Program-made: the position numbers and the translations under genes | Source of the DNA: Lunatimonas salinarum | GTDB lineage: Bacteria > Bacteroidota > Bacteroidia > Cytophagales > Cyclobacteriaceae | Reading direction: 5' to 3' | NCBI RefSeq assembly: GCF_017811155.1 | Contig: NZ_JACVCV010000020.1 | Coordinates: forward strand, 22,197 to 86,196 | DNA length: 64,000 nucleotides | Notes under the pieces: generated by a model | Told to the model about the DNA's origin: nothing | The model's input: only the letters and a program-made list of their open reading frames with translations | The model's database searches: none | Shown here: piece by piece, positions 1 through 8,214 of the stretch | Numbering within the stretch: position 1 is the stretch's first letter | Layout: the number at the start of each line of letters is the position of its first letter

Positions 1-611
1 TGGAAATAGCGGAAGATACCGAAAAATTTGCTATATTCGCCGATTCGACGGCGGCGATCTATGCTGAACGTGGTAAGTTGGATAGTGCGGCCTACTTTTA
101 CGGTTTAGCAGCGGACAACGCCCCTACCGTAGAAAAGATTGAAAAAGCGGGAAATGCCTATTACGAGGCGTTCACCTTTGCGATGGATGAAGCGAAGACG
201 ACTGCAATGGCCGGCAAAACGCGGATGTACCTCAACAAGGTATTGGAAACCAATCCGGAAAGGCTGGATCTAAAAACAAAGGTAGCGATGACCTACGTGT
301 CCACCTCCAATCCCATGCAGGGAATCACCATGCTACGGGACATTCTGGAGCAGGATCCGACAAACGAGTCAGCACTATACAACATGGGCATCTTGTCCAT
401 GCAGTCGGGACAGTACAAGCGTGCGGCGGAGCGGTTTGAAGAGTTGGTAAAGCACCATCCAGGCAATGTGCAGGGTCAGTTTTACTTAGGGGTAAGTTAT
501 TTTGAATCCGACCAAAAAAACAAAGCCCGCAAGCAGCTGGAGTCGATGAAAGAACTGACGGATGACGAGCAAATTTTGGCGGCCGTCAGTAACTACCTGG
601 AACGAATGTAA
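1..611 (+). CDS. Tetratricopeptide repeat protein, 5' end outside window
   Basis: The reading frame is open from the first bases of the window, so this is the C-terminal part of a longer protein. The visible residues are helical and fall into degenerate TPR units; the clearest reads DPTNESALYNMGIL and continues into a second unit around HPGNVQGQFYLG. TPR proteins are protein-interaction scaffolds; no catalytic motif is visible. The gene lies directly upstream of the COX24-like mini-protein and RNase G on the same strand. An internal TTG at 78 could be mistaken for a start, but the repeat character continues upstream of it, so it is unlikely to be the true start. The specific role is unknown. 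Confidence 0.75.
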   Translation, partial: EIAEDTEKFAIFADSTAAIYAERGKLDSAAYFYGLAADNAPTVEKIEKAGNAYYEAFTFAMDEAKTTAMAGKTRMYLNKVLETNPERLDLKTKVAMTYVSTSNPMQGITMLRDILEQDPTNESALYNMGILSMQSGQYKRAAERFEELVKHHPGNVQGQFYLGVSYFESDQKNKARKQLESMKELTDDEQILAAVSNYLERM

Positions 612-645
612 TTTTAAGTATTATTAACCCATAAATAGTTAGATT

Positions 646-735
646 ATGCCTTGTGGTAAGAAAAGAAAAAGACATAAGATCGCTACCCATAAGCGAAAGA
701 AGAGACTGAGGAAAAACAGACACAAGAAGAAGTGA
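646..735 (+). CDS. 29-residue basic COX24/AURKAIP1-type mini-protein
   Basis: This ATG-to-TGA frame encodes 29 residues, begins MPCGKKRKRHKIATHK and ends in KNRHKKK; more than half the residues are Lys, Arg or His. It matches the very short AURKAIP1/COX24-domain proteins annotated across Bacteroidota. The mitochondrial relatives of that domain are small-subunit ribosomal proteins (mS38), so a ribosome-associated role is likely but inferred. It sits 34 bases after the TPR gene and 67 bases before the RNase G gene. Its length puts it below most gene-calling cut-offs. Confidence 0.85.
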   Translation: MPCGKKRKRHKIATHKRKKRLRKNRHKKK

Positions 736-802
736 TAGGCTTCTTCTTTTTTGAATTTTACAAAAACAAGTTCTTTAACATTTTAAACAAAGGAGACACG
801 AT

Positions 803-2383
803 TTGAGCACGGAATTAGTAATTGATTCTTCTCAAAACGGTAGTCGAATAGCCCTTTTAAGAAACAAAAGCTTGGTAGAACTCCACGTTGAAGCGGAGGA
901 CAGCAAGTTTAAGGTTGGGGACATTTATTTAGGATCGGTCAAGAAGATCGTCAATGGGCTGAATGCCGCCTTTATTGACGTAGGCTATGAGAAGGATGCC
1001 TTCCTGCACTATCAGGATTTAGGCCCAAACATCAACAGCCTCAGCAAGCTTATCAAACAGATCAAAAATAACGGTTACTCCGGTCAGAACCTAAAGGGCT
1101 TTGAGAAAGCACCTGAGATCGATAAACTGGGGAAGATATCCCAGGTATTGGCCAAAAACAACCAAGTCTTGGTCCAGGTGGTGAAAGAGCCTATTTCTAC
1201 AAAAGGCCCCCGACTATCCTGTGAGCTCTCCTTAGCCGGAAGATTTCTGGTATTGGTTCCCTTTACAGATTCTGTCAGTGTTTCGAAAAAAATCCGAAGC
1301 GCGGACGAACGTAAACGGCTTTCCCGTCTCATTACCTCCATCAAGCCCGCCAACTTCGGAGTAATCATCCGAACGGTGGCTGAAGGGCAATCTGTAACCG
1401 AACTCGACAAAGATCTGAGAAATTTGGTACAGACGTGGGAAGAAGGGATGAAAAAGCTCACCAAGGCCAAGACCAGAGACAAGGTAATAGGAGAAATGGG
1501 CATGGCATCCTCCATCATCAGGGACCTGCTCAACGAATCATTTGATGCAATCACAGTAGAAGAGGAAGAGGTATACGAGCAAATCAAGGCCTATATCCGA
1601 TCCATTGCCCCAGAGAAAGAAAAAATTGTTCGGCTTTACAACGGAAAAGCCAAGCTCTTTGAAAGTTTTGGTATTGAAAAACAGATTAAAAGCCTCTTTG
1701 GACAGGCTGTCAGTCTTCCGCAAGGCGGGTATCTCATCATCGAGCATACCGAAGCCCTGCACGTGGTAGATGTAAACAGCGGTAACAAGTCCAATCAGGA
1801 AAGTGATCAGGAAAACACCGCATTGAAAACCAATTTGGTGGCTGCGAAGGAAATCGCCAGGCAACTCCGCCTCAGAGATATGGGCGGAATCATCGTCATC
1901 GATTTTATTGATATGAAGAAAGCCGAAAACAAGCGCGCAATCTTCGACGCCATGAAAGAGGAAATGAAAAGTGACCGGTCTAAAAATACCGTATTGCCAT
2001 TAACAAAGTTTGGTCTTATGCAGATCACACGGCAGCGCGTAAGACCGGAAATGAATATCATCACCAAAGAAACCTGTCCATCTTGTAACGGGACAGGCAA
2101 AATACAAGCTTCCATTTTAGTTGCGGATAAACTGGAAAAAGACCTGGATCACATCGCAGTTAACCAAAACACGTCAAAAATAAAAATCGGCCTGCATCCA
2201 TACTTGCATGCCTACTTTACCCAAGGAATCATCTCCAAGCGGGTAAAATGGTTTTTTAAATATTTCAAATGGGTTCAATTGATCAAAGACTCTTCCCTAC
2301 CGGTGACGGAGTACCATTTCCTGAGCGATTCGGGAGATACCATTGAAGTCTTAGTAACGAACGAAAATAGCGAGTCTGAATAG
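803..2383 (+). CDS. rng: Ribonuclease E/G family endoribonuclease
   Basis: The 526-residue product is an RNase G-type single-strand-specific endoribonuclease acting in rRNA processing and mRNA decay in the cytoplasm. An S1 RNA-binding domain (about residues 35-125) is interrupted by an insertion typical of Bacteroidota homologues. The Mg2+-binding catalytic aspartates lie in DVNSG (about residue 322) and DFIDM (about 366), and the zinc-link motif CPSCNGTGK is near 425. The start is a TTG at 803, chosen because AGGAG lies at 791-795 and the product begins STELVIDSS as in relatives. The gene ends inside a strong hairpin terminator. Confidence 0.95.
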   Translation: MSTELVIDSSQNGSRIALLRNKSLVELHVEAEDSKFKVGDIYLGSVKKIVNGLNAAFIDVGYEKDAFLHYQDLGPNINSLSKLIKQIKNNGYSGQNLKGFEKAPEIDKLGKISQVLAKNNQVLVQVVKEPISTKGPRLSCELSLAGRFLVLVPFTDSVSVSKKIRSADERKRLSRLITSIKPANFGVIIRTVAEGQSVTELDKDLRNLVQTWEEGMKKLTKAKTRDKVIGEMGMASSIIRDLLNESFDAITVEEEEVYEQIKAYIRSIAPEKEKIVRLYNGKAKLFESFGIEKQIKSLFGQAVSLPQGGYLIIEHTEALHVVDVNSGNKSNQESDQENTALKTNLVAAKEIARQLRLRDMGGIIVIDFIDMKKAENKRAIFDAMKEEMKSDRSKNTVLPLTKFGLMQITRQRVRPEMNIITKETCPSCNGTGKIQASILVADKLEKDLDHIAVNQNTSKIKIGLHPYLHAYFTQGIISKRVKWFFKYFKWVQLIKDSSLPVTEYHFLSDSGDTIEVLVTNENSESE

Positions 2384-2399
2384 ACTCGCTATTTTTTTT
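2364..2399. terminator. Bidirectional intrinsic terminator between rng and the SIMPL gene
   Basis: AATAGCGAGTCT and AGACTCGCTATT form a perfect stem around a four-base loop, followed by a run of T on the plus strand; the left arm is preceded by A residues, giving a shorter T run on the minus strand. The rng stop codon lies inside the hairpin. It separates two convergent genes. Confidence 0.85.
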
Positions 2400-2413
2400 G
2401 AGCACCCGGCAGC

Positions 2414-3109
2414 CTAAGGCACCTCAAAGCGAAACGTGACCCGCACCGCGTCGGAGATGGTTTGCTCATCCGCTTGAAGCGTAGGCCCTACCCGGTCATC
2501 GGAAGCCTTCATCATCATAGCCTCGGCCCTGTACATGACGGGCGGAAAAGTAGTGCTTGAGGTATAGTCCACCTGATGCACCTGATATTCGGAGATACCC
2601 ATCGCCTCTGCGATCACCTGTGCCTGCCGCTTGGCATCTTCTAGCGCCCATGTCAACAGCTGCGTTTCGTAACCTTTTCGCTTGCCTTCCGAAATGCGAA
2701 ATTGGAGCTGAAAGCTCAGATCCACGGCCTGCTGCACAGCTTCCATCGCCTTGACCAAGCCCTCTGAGGTGTCTCCAACTACCACACGTATCAACTGAGA
2801 GGCCACGTACCCGCTATCCTTGGCCGTGCCTTTCGTGTAGATACGGTTTACGTTTACGTAGTAGTTTTCTGCCGAAAAATCATAGTCTTTCACACCCGAT
2901 TTTTTCAGTGCTTCACTTACTTCCTTCGCCTTTTTGTTTAACGCATTGGTCACCTCGGAAGTCGTCATGGCCGTCTCAGAGAGTGTCAACAGCAGCACCG
3001 CCTCATCGGGCAATACCTTCATTTCACTCTTTCCCTCTACCAAAATCTGCTGGGAGTAACCCAAGCAGGTGCCCGCAGTAAGCAGGATCGTCAATAGGAA
3101 TGTCTTCAT
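2414..3109 (-). CDS. SIMPL-domain (DUF541) exported protein
   Basis: This 231-residue protein has a Sec signal peptide (hydrophobic MKTFLLTILLTAGTCLG, probable cleavage near residue 20) followed by one SIMPL/DUF541 domain. The family motif ILVEGKSEMKVLPDEAVL at the mature N terminus and the repeated alternating strands and helices fit the family. SIMPL proteins are periplasmic or outer-membrane-associated, and their biochemical role is poorly defined. It faces rng convergently and lies 57 bases downstream of truA on the same strand, so the two may share a transcript. Confidence 0.85.
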   Translation of the reverse strand: MKTFLLTILLTAGTCLGYSQQILVEGKSEMKVLPDEAVLLLTLSETAMTTSEVTNALNKKAKEVSEALKKSGVKDYDFSAENYYVNVNRIYTKGTAKDSGYVASQLIRVVVGDTSEGLVKAMEAVQQAVDLSFQLQFRISEGKRKGYETQLLTWALEDAKRQAQVIAEAMGISEYQVHQVDYTSSTTFPPVMYRAEAMMMKASDDRVGPTLQADEQTISDAVRVTFRFEVP

Positions 3110-3166
3110 TTTTTCTCTTAGTTAACAACAGCGATAAGATACGCAAAACCCAGGCCAAAGAGCGGG

Positions 3167-3952
3167 TTAAAGTTCGTTAAAAAAAACCTCCTCTAAAACC
3201 AGTCCTTGTGCCGCTGCCTTTGGACTTACCGGACTGAGCGTAGGATCAGATAAAGCTGCTTTCACCGCCTCCACACTCAACTCCCCACGCCCCACCATAA
3301 ACAGGGCCGCTGCCATTCTCCTCACCTGATGCATCAAGAAGCCGCTACCGTCTACTCGAAAGACATAGGTATTCTCAGAAGGCCAAAAAACGGAAGTCTT
3401 CCCTAAAGGCACCAACTCCGAAACAAATATTTCCCTCACAAAATCGTCCAACTGCTTGCCATGGGTACAGAAACGTCGAAAATCATGGCGTCCCACAAAC
3501 AGGGATGAAGCCAAGCGCATGCGATCAAAATCCAAGCTTCTACCTGCATAAGCAAGCGCCCCACTTTGCAAGGGATGAGGCTTCTCTCCCAAGGAAAAGT
3601 AATAGCCGTAACGCTTTTTGGTAACATGCTGTATGATGTTAAAGCTCCGGTCCACCGCCTTGGCATACAGCAAGCGGATATCCGCAGGAAGGTGTTCGTT
3701 GCATTGCTCCAGGAGTCCGCTCCATGACGCTTCCTCCCTGAGGTAAATAACAAAGGCCCCATTCAGACAGGAAACACCGCTATCTGTGCGACTTGAACCC
3801 AAGATCGTAAAATCCTCATGCCCCATCACATACCGAAATACACGCTCCAATGTGCCCTGAATGGTTTTCACGCCTTTCTGCGCCTGCCATCCATGGTACC
3901 GTAACCCTAGGTATTGAATACCAATCAAGTAGGAAAAGGGACGTGTCAACAT
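3167..3952 (-). CDS. truA: tRNA pseudouridine synthase A family protein
   Basis: The 261-residue product matches TruA, which isomerises uridines 38-40 in the tRNA anticodon stem. The N-terminal IQYLGLRYHGWQ strand and the catalytic-loop motif SRTDSGVS, with the catalytic Asp at residue 57, are visible. The C-terminal half carries FRVDGSGFLMHQVRRM, the second family signature. The catalytic loop differs from the usual GRTDAGVHA, with Ser replacing Gly, Ala and His, so this is a divergent member. Length is normal. The ATG at 3952 gives the expected N terminus. Confidence 0.87.
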   Translation of the reverse strand: MLTRPFSYLIGIQYLGLRYHGWQAQKGVKTIQGTLERVFRYVMGHEDFTILGSSRTDSGVSCLNGAFVIYLREEASWSGLLEQCNEHLPADIRLLYAKAVDRSFNIIQHVTKKRYGYYFSLGEKPHPLQSGALAYAGRSLDFDRMRLASSLFVGRHDFRRFCTHGKQLDDFVREIFVSELVPLGKTSVFWPSENTYVFRVDGSGFLMHQVRRMAAALFMVGRGELSVEAVKAALSDPTLSPVSPKAAAQGLVLEEVFFNEL

Positions 3953-4031
3953 GTGACAAAATTAAAAAAGTTTACCGACTAATCGAACAACCGAAGGCAA
4001 GTACCGGACAATGCAATGGGACCTTGGGAAT

Positions 4032-5384
4032 CTAGGGTCTGATGATGGTACCGTCAAACTTCCTTACCGTCCAATTGGATCGGGTATGCATGGGATACTT
4101 CGCGGCTAATTTTTCGTCAATATCTACCCCCAGGCCAGGCACCTCGTTCACATACATGTAGCCATCTTTCATGGTAGGTGACCCGGGAAAAATCTCCCGT
4201 TGCAGATCGTTGATACGGGCAGCTTCCTGAATGCCAAAATTCCATACCGCAAAATCAATGTGCGCATTTGCCGCGTGTCCCACCGAAGACACATCACCTG
4301 GTCCATGCCAGGCCGTCCGGACACCATAGAACTCACCCAGCCGGGCCACTTTCATCGCCGGAGAAATACCCCCAATTTGAGAAATGTGAATTCTGATGTA
4401 ATCAAACAGCCGATTGACCATCGGTTCCTTGAACTCATTGATGTTATTAAAGAGTTCTCCCATGGCAAGGGGAACCGTAGTCGAGTTGCGCAGTTCCTTA
4501 AACCACTCCATCTGCTCGGGAGAAAAGGGATCTTCGATGAAAAAAGGATGGTAGGACTCCACACTTTTCACCACCCGAATGGCATCTATGGGATCCAGCC
4601 GTTCGTGGATGTCGTGGAGTAGTTCCACTTCCTCTCCGCATTGTTTTCTTACCGCTTCAAACATTTTGGGCACAGACCGTATGTATTTTCCCTGATCCAT
4701 GTACTGATCCGACTCCCTGGCAAAGCCTGCATTTTTAAAATCAGGGGTCTTTGTGAGGCCCGTACCCCCATAGCCTCCCTGTTGGATACGAACGTATCGG
4801 TACCCCTCTTCCATGTACTTGGTGACGTTGTCGGCAATTTCTTCTGGAGAATTACCGCTCGCATGCGTATAGCATGGAATCGCAAACCGACATTTGCCAC
4901 CCAATAGCTGATATACCGGCATATTGGCACGTTTACCTTTGATATCCCAAAGGGCTTGGTCCAGCCCACTGATGGCATTATTCAACACGGGGCCGTTCCG
5001 CCAATAGGAACTGACAAAGGCCGCCTGCCACATATCCTCGATATTGTCTACGTCTTTGCCCACGCAGAAGTCCTGTAGGTACTTTTCAATGGCGGTTATT
5101 ACCGCAAACGCTCGCTGCGTAAAGGTAGCACAACCCAGTCCGTAAAGACCCGGCTCGGAGGTCTCTACCTTTACTACTATGAGGTTGGAACCGCTGGGTG
5201 CTGTTCCTATCGCCTTCACATTGGTGATCTTCAGGGGCGGTAATCCTCGCAGGTAAGATGGCGTTTCTTTTTCTTCTTTGGCTTGGGCAATCTGGCCAGG
5301 ATAAAGGCCCAACATGCCTGCCATGGATCCTAGACCTAGGCCTTTGAGCAACTTTCTTCGGGTAGGTTGTTTCGGTGTATTCAT
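4032..5384 (-). CDS. ManD/RspA-like enolase-superfamily dehydratase, Tat-type signal
   Basis: This is an enolase-superfamily protein of the mannonate dehydratase (ManD/RspA) group, expected to dehydrate a sugar acid with Mg2+. Metal ligands are seen in DIHERLDP, FIEDPF and AMGELFN, followed by the ManD-like ISQIGGI, WHGPGD and NFGIQE segments. The start is placed at 5384 (MNTPKQPTRRKLLKG), 24 codons inside the longest frame, because this gives a Tat-like twin-arginine signal ending near GQIAQA. It is the last gene of a four-gene minus-strand operon of acid-sugar enzymes. Export is unusual for this superfamily. The substrate is not determinable from sequence. Confidence 0.85.
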   Translation of the reverse strand: MNTPKQPTRRKLLKGLGLGSMAGMLGLYPGQIAQAKEEKETPSYLRGLPPLKITNVKAIGTAPSGSNLIVVKVETSEPGLYGLGCATFTQRAFAVITAIEKYLQDFCVGKDVDNIEDMWQAAFVSSYWRNGPVLNNAISGLDQALWDIKGKRANMPVYQLLGGKCRFAIPCYTHASGNSPEEIADNVTKYMEEGYRYVRIQQGGYGGTGLTKTPDFKNAGFARESDQYMDQGKYIRSVPKMFEAVRKQCGEEVELLHDIHERLDPIDAIRVVKSVESYHPFFIEDPFSPEQMEWFKELRNSTTVPLAMGELFNNINEFKEPMVNRLFDYIRIHISQIGGISPAMKVARLGEFYGVRTAWHGPGDVSSVGHAANAHIDFAVWNFGIQEAARINDLQREIFPGSPTMKDGYMYVNEVPGLGVDIDEKLAAKYPMHTRSNWTVRKFDGTIIRP

Positions 5385-5468
5385 GTTGTATGGATTATTA
5401 GGTTTATGTTTATTAGAGAAAAACGGGATAACCTCGGTAAGGCCATGCCACTGCAAAAGGACCGGGCA

Positions 5469-6737
5469 CTACCAGTCCACCACAGACCCATCAAAGGGAT
5501 GATAGGTTTCAGGATTCTTCCAGTCATGGCCGATTTTATCCTGGAGGGCATCCTCATCTAGTTCTACGCCCAAACCTGGTCCCCTTGGGATCAATACGCT
5601 ACCATCAGATTGCAACTTAAAAGGGTTTTTCAGGTACCCTTCTCCTAGGGACACCTGCTCTTGAACCAGGAAATTTGGTATGCTGGCAGCTAGATGCAAG
5701 CCGCATGCAAGCGAAATGGGCCCCATGGGGTTATGCGGGGCGATGGCTGCGTAATAGGCTTCCGCCATACCCGCTATCAAACGACATTCCGTGAGGCCTC
5801 CTGCATGGCAAATGTCGGGCTGAAGTATACTTGCGGCACCCTTTTCCAAAATCTCCCGAAATCCCCATTTGGTAAAAATCCGCTCTCCCGTGGCAATGGG
5901 CAGGTGGGTACCTCGGGCAATGTCGACCATCACATCGACATTCTGGGCCTGACAGGGTTCTTCGACGAACATGGGCTGATATGGCTCCAGTTCTTTGATC
6001 AGCAGCTTGGCAGTCTGTGGGGAGATCGCCCCGTGAAAGTCAATGCCAATATCCATTTCGGGTCCCCCGGCCTCACGCAACGATGCAAAGTTATCCGCGG
6101 CGTATTGGATAAACGCCGGATTCTCCACAATTCCGGCAGGCTGTCGCTTGGCAACCCCAGTTTTAATCACGGTATAGCCTTCCGCTTTGCGCTTTTTCAT
6201 GTCTTCCGCATTGCTGGCACGTCCATAGATACGGACCCGGTCTCGGGTAGGCCCGCCAAAAAGCTCATAAACAGGCACTCCCAGAAGCTTTCCTTTAATG
6301 TCCCATAAGGCTTGATCTATCCCGCTCAGCGCAGAGGTAAGAATAGGGCCGCCCCGATAAAACGCGTGTCGATAAATGGCCTGCCAGTGGTGGACCACTT
6401 GCCGTGGATCTTTACCGAGCAGATAGGGTTCGATTTCCTGAATGGCCGTTTGAATCGTGAGGGCTCTACCTTCCAGCAACGGTTCGCCCAATCCCACCAC
6501 GCCCGCATCCGTGTGAATCTTGAGGAAAATCCAGCGGGGTTTTACTAGGAAGGTTTCCAGGCGGGTGATCTTCACCTCCCCATACTTGGTAGAGGAGGGT
6601 GCCGGCTGTTCGGCATATGAAGTTAATGGCAAGAGTAAACCTGTGCCAGCCAGTCCCAACACCGATTGGATGGCTGCCCGGCGGGAGGACTGCGGGGAAG
6701 ATTTGACTTTTGGGCTGTTTGGGTTTTTGTTTTTCAT
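5469..6737 (-). CDS. Galactonate dehydratase-like enolase-superfamily protein, exported
   Basis: The product resembles D-galactonate dehydratase (DgoD): GIDQALWDIKGK, IDFHGAISP, MFVEEP, ATGERIFTKW, LQPDICHAGG and the catalytic-His segment PHNPMGP occur in family order. It would remove water from an aldonic acid. A start at 6737 (MKNKNPN) leaves 20 bases after the preceding gene; an ATG at 6764 would overlap that gene. The N terminus carries SSRRAAIQSVLG and a hydrophobic stretch ending LTSYA, a probable Tat signal. The ManD-like gene follows 84 bases downstream. The exact substrate is uncertain. Confidence 0.85.
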   Translation of the reverse strand: MKNKNPNSPKVKSSPQSSRRAAIQSVLGLAGTGLLLPLTSYAEQPAPSSTKYGEVKITRLETFLVKPRWIFLKIHTDAGVVGLGEPLLEGRALTIQTAIQEIEPYLLGKDPRQVVHHWQAIYRHAFYRGGPILTSALSGIDQALWDIKGKLLGVPVYELFGGPTRDRVRIYGRASNAEDMKKRKAEGYTVIKTGVAKRQPAGIVENPAFIQYAADNFASLREAGGPEMDIGIDFHGAISPQTAKLLIKELEPYQPMFVEEPCQAQNVDVMVDIARGTHLPIATGERIFTKWGFREILEKGAASILQPDICHAGGLTECRLIAGMAEAYYAAIAPHNPMGPISLACGLHLAASIPNFLVQEQVSLGEGYLKNPFKLQSDGSVLIPRGPGLGVELDEDALQDKIGHDWKNPETYHPFDGSVVDW

Positions 6738-6757
6738 AGGATGTGGGTTTGCTTGAA

Positions 6758-8002
6758 TTACCAATTATGTATGGACCCATCCGGTGCCAACAGGAAGGGG
6801 TGGGGAAACTTGGTGTTCTCGGTTATTTCAAATTGGAAATCTGCCTTGGAGGGGTCAAACTGCACCCCCAAACCTGGCAGCGGATTTAGGTATAACTTCC
6901 CTTCTCTAAAAATCAGGTAATCCGGATTAAAATAAGCCGGATATTCCGGTTCGCCACCGGCAAGTTCCATCATACACCGGGTGGGGCTGGATGAACCGAG
7001 GACGTGTACCAAAGCCGCAGAAGACAAGGGACCCGTAAAATGGGGAATAATACCTACATAGTGCGTTTCGGCTATGGCCAAGATCTTTTTCAGTTCCCCA
7101 ATGCCTCCTGTATTGGGGAGCGTCACCCGGCTATAGTCTATCAGGTGATTTTCAATCAGCACATTCGTATCCCATCTATCTCCAAATTGCTCGCCGACCG
7201 CAATGGGTACCTTGGTCATGTGACGTATCCTGCGATAAACCTCGGGGTTTTCGGACCGAATGATATCCTCTACAAAGTATGGTTCCAGCTTTTCCAGCGC
7301 ATCGCAAATCTTAATCGCCTCCGGCGTATCAAAACGTGTATGGAGGTCGATGGCCCAATTGCCGTTGCCGCCTACCGCCTTATCCAATGCCTCGCACATG
7401 GCAATGGTCTTTTTGCTGTGGACGTAAAAGTCAAAAGGCTCTTCCCCATTTCCACCTGTAGGCCCTATGCGGTAGCTGCGAAAGCCTGCCGCCAGGCAGT
7501 CTAGGGCGCGTCCCTCCATAGTAGTAGACCTGGAGTTCCTAAATCCTGTTGCATAGCACTCGATGAAATCCCTTGTTTTTCCACCCAGTAGATCGTAAAC
7601 GGGCACACCAAGTGCCTTGCCTTTTAAGTCCCATAAGGCCATCTCGATCGCTCCCAACGCATGGAGTTTTTCCCTGCCGGGCGGATAGAACATACTTCGG
7701 TAGGCATGCTGCCAAATATGCTCGATCCGAAAGGGGTCTTCTCCGATGATCATTTCTGCGATTTGGCGGACCATATCATTGCTACCCCCCTCACCCACTC
7801 CGATAAGGCCAGAATCCGTTTCAATCTCCACGATCCCTCGGGCTTGGTTAAATAAGGGTTTGTTGTAACCCGGCGCCGCATAATAGCGGATTTTGGCTAT
7901 TTTGAAATCCGAGACATCAAGTCCAAGTACCGGGGAAACGACGCCGGAAGCTAGGGCTGCAGCACCTAAAGTCCCCAGCTTCATAAACTTTCTTCTATGC
8001 AT
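6758..8002 (-). CDS. Mandelate racemase/muconate lactonizing family protein, exported
   Basis: This 414-residue protein belongs to the MR/MLE branch of the enolase superfamily. Metal ligands are in AIDLHTRF, YFVEDII and AVGEQFGDRWD, with a candidate catalytic His in PHFTGPLS. The K-x-K motif usual in MR members is not obvious: the corresponding region reads SYRIGPTGGN, so the reaction may differ from racemisation. MHRRKFMKLG followed by a hydrophobic segment to VVSPVLG is a good twin-arginine signal peptide. It lies between the dehydrogenase gene and the galactonate-dehydratase-like gene. The substrate is unknown, probably a sugar acid. Confidence 0.83.
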   Translation of the reverse strand: MHRRKFMKLGTLGAAALASGVVSPVLGLDVSDFKIAKIRYYAAPGYNKPLFNQARGIVEIETDSGLIGVGEGGSNDMVRQIAEMIIGEDPFRIEHIWQHAYRSMFYPPGREKLHALGAIEMALWDLKGKALGVPVYDLLGGKTRDFIECYATGFRNSRSTTMEGRALDCLAAGFRSYRIGPTGGNGEEPFDFYVHSKKTIAMCEALDKAVGGNGNWAIDLHTRFDTPEAIKICDALEKLEPYFVEDIIRSENPEVYRRIRHMTKVPIAVGEQFGDRWDTNVLIENHLIDYSRVTLPNTGGIGELKKILAIAETHYVGIIPHFTGPLSSAALVHVLGSSSPTRCMMELAGGEPEYPAYFNPDYLIFREGKLYLNPLPGLGVQFDPSKADFQFEITENTKFPHPFLLAPDGSIHNW

Positions 8003-8175
8003 GAGTAGGTTCTGTTAAATGGACAAAGGAAAGCGATGATAGAAATATAAAATCACCATGAATATTCTAAAAATTACCCCAAAAAGCAACTTTCCTGTTT
8101 CCCTATCCTTAAAAAGAAACTATAAGAAGTGGATATGCAGCTTCCGCAAATGGATTGCTGTGTGGGAAATATGTT

Positions 8176-8213
8176 TAAAAAAGCCATTGCCCGAAAGGAC
8201 AATGGCTTTTTTT
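8176..8213 (-). terminator. Intrinsic terminator after the formaldehyde-dehydrogenase-like gene
   Basis: AAGCCATTG and CAATGGCTT form a perfect stem with a T run on either strand. It begins two bases beyond the stop codon of the minus-strand dehydrogenase gene, so most transcription may end before the three enolase-superfamily genes. Either part reads through or those genes have their own promoter in 8003-8175. Confidence 0.8.
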
Positions 8214-8214
8214 A

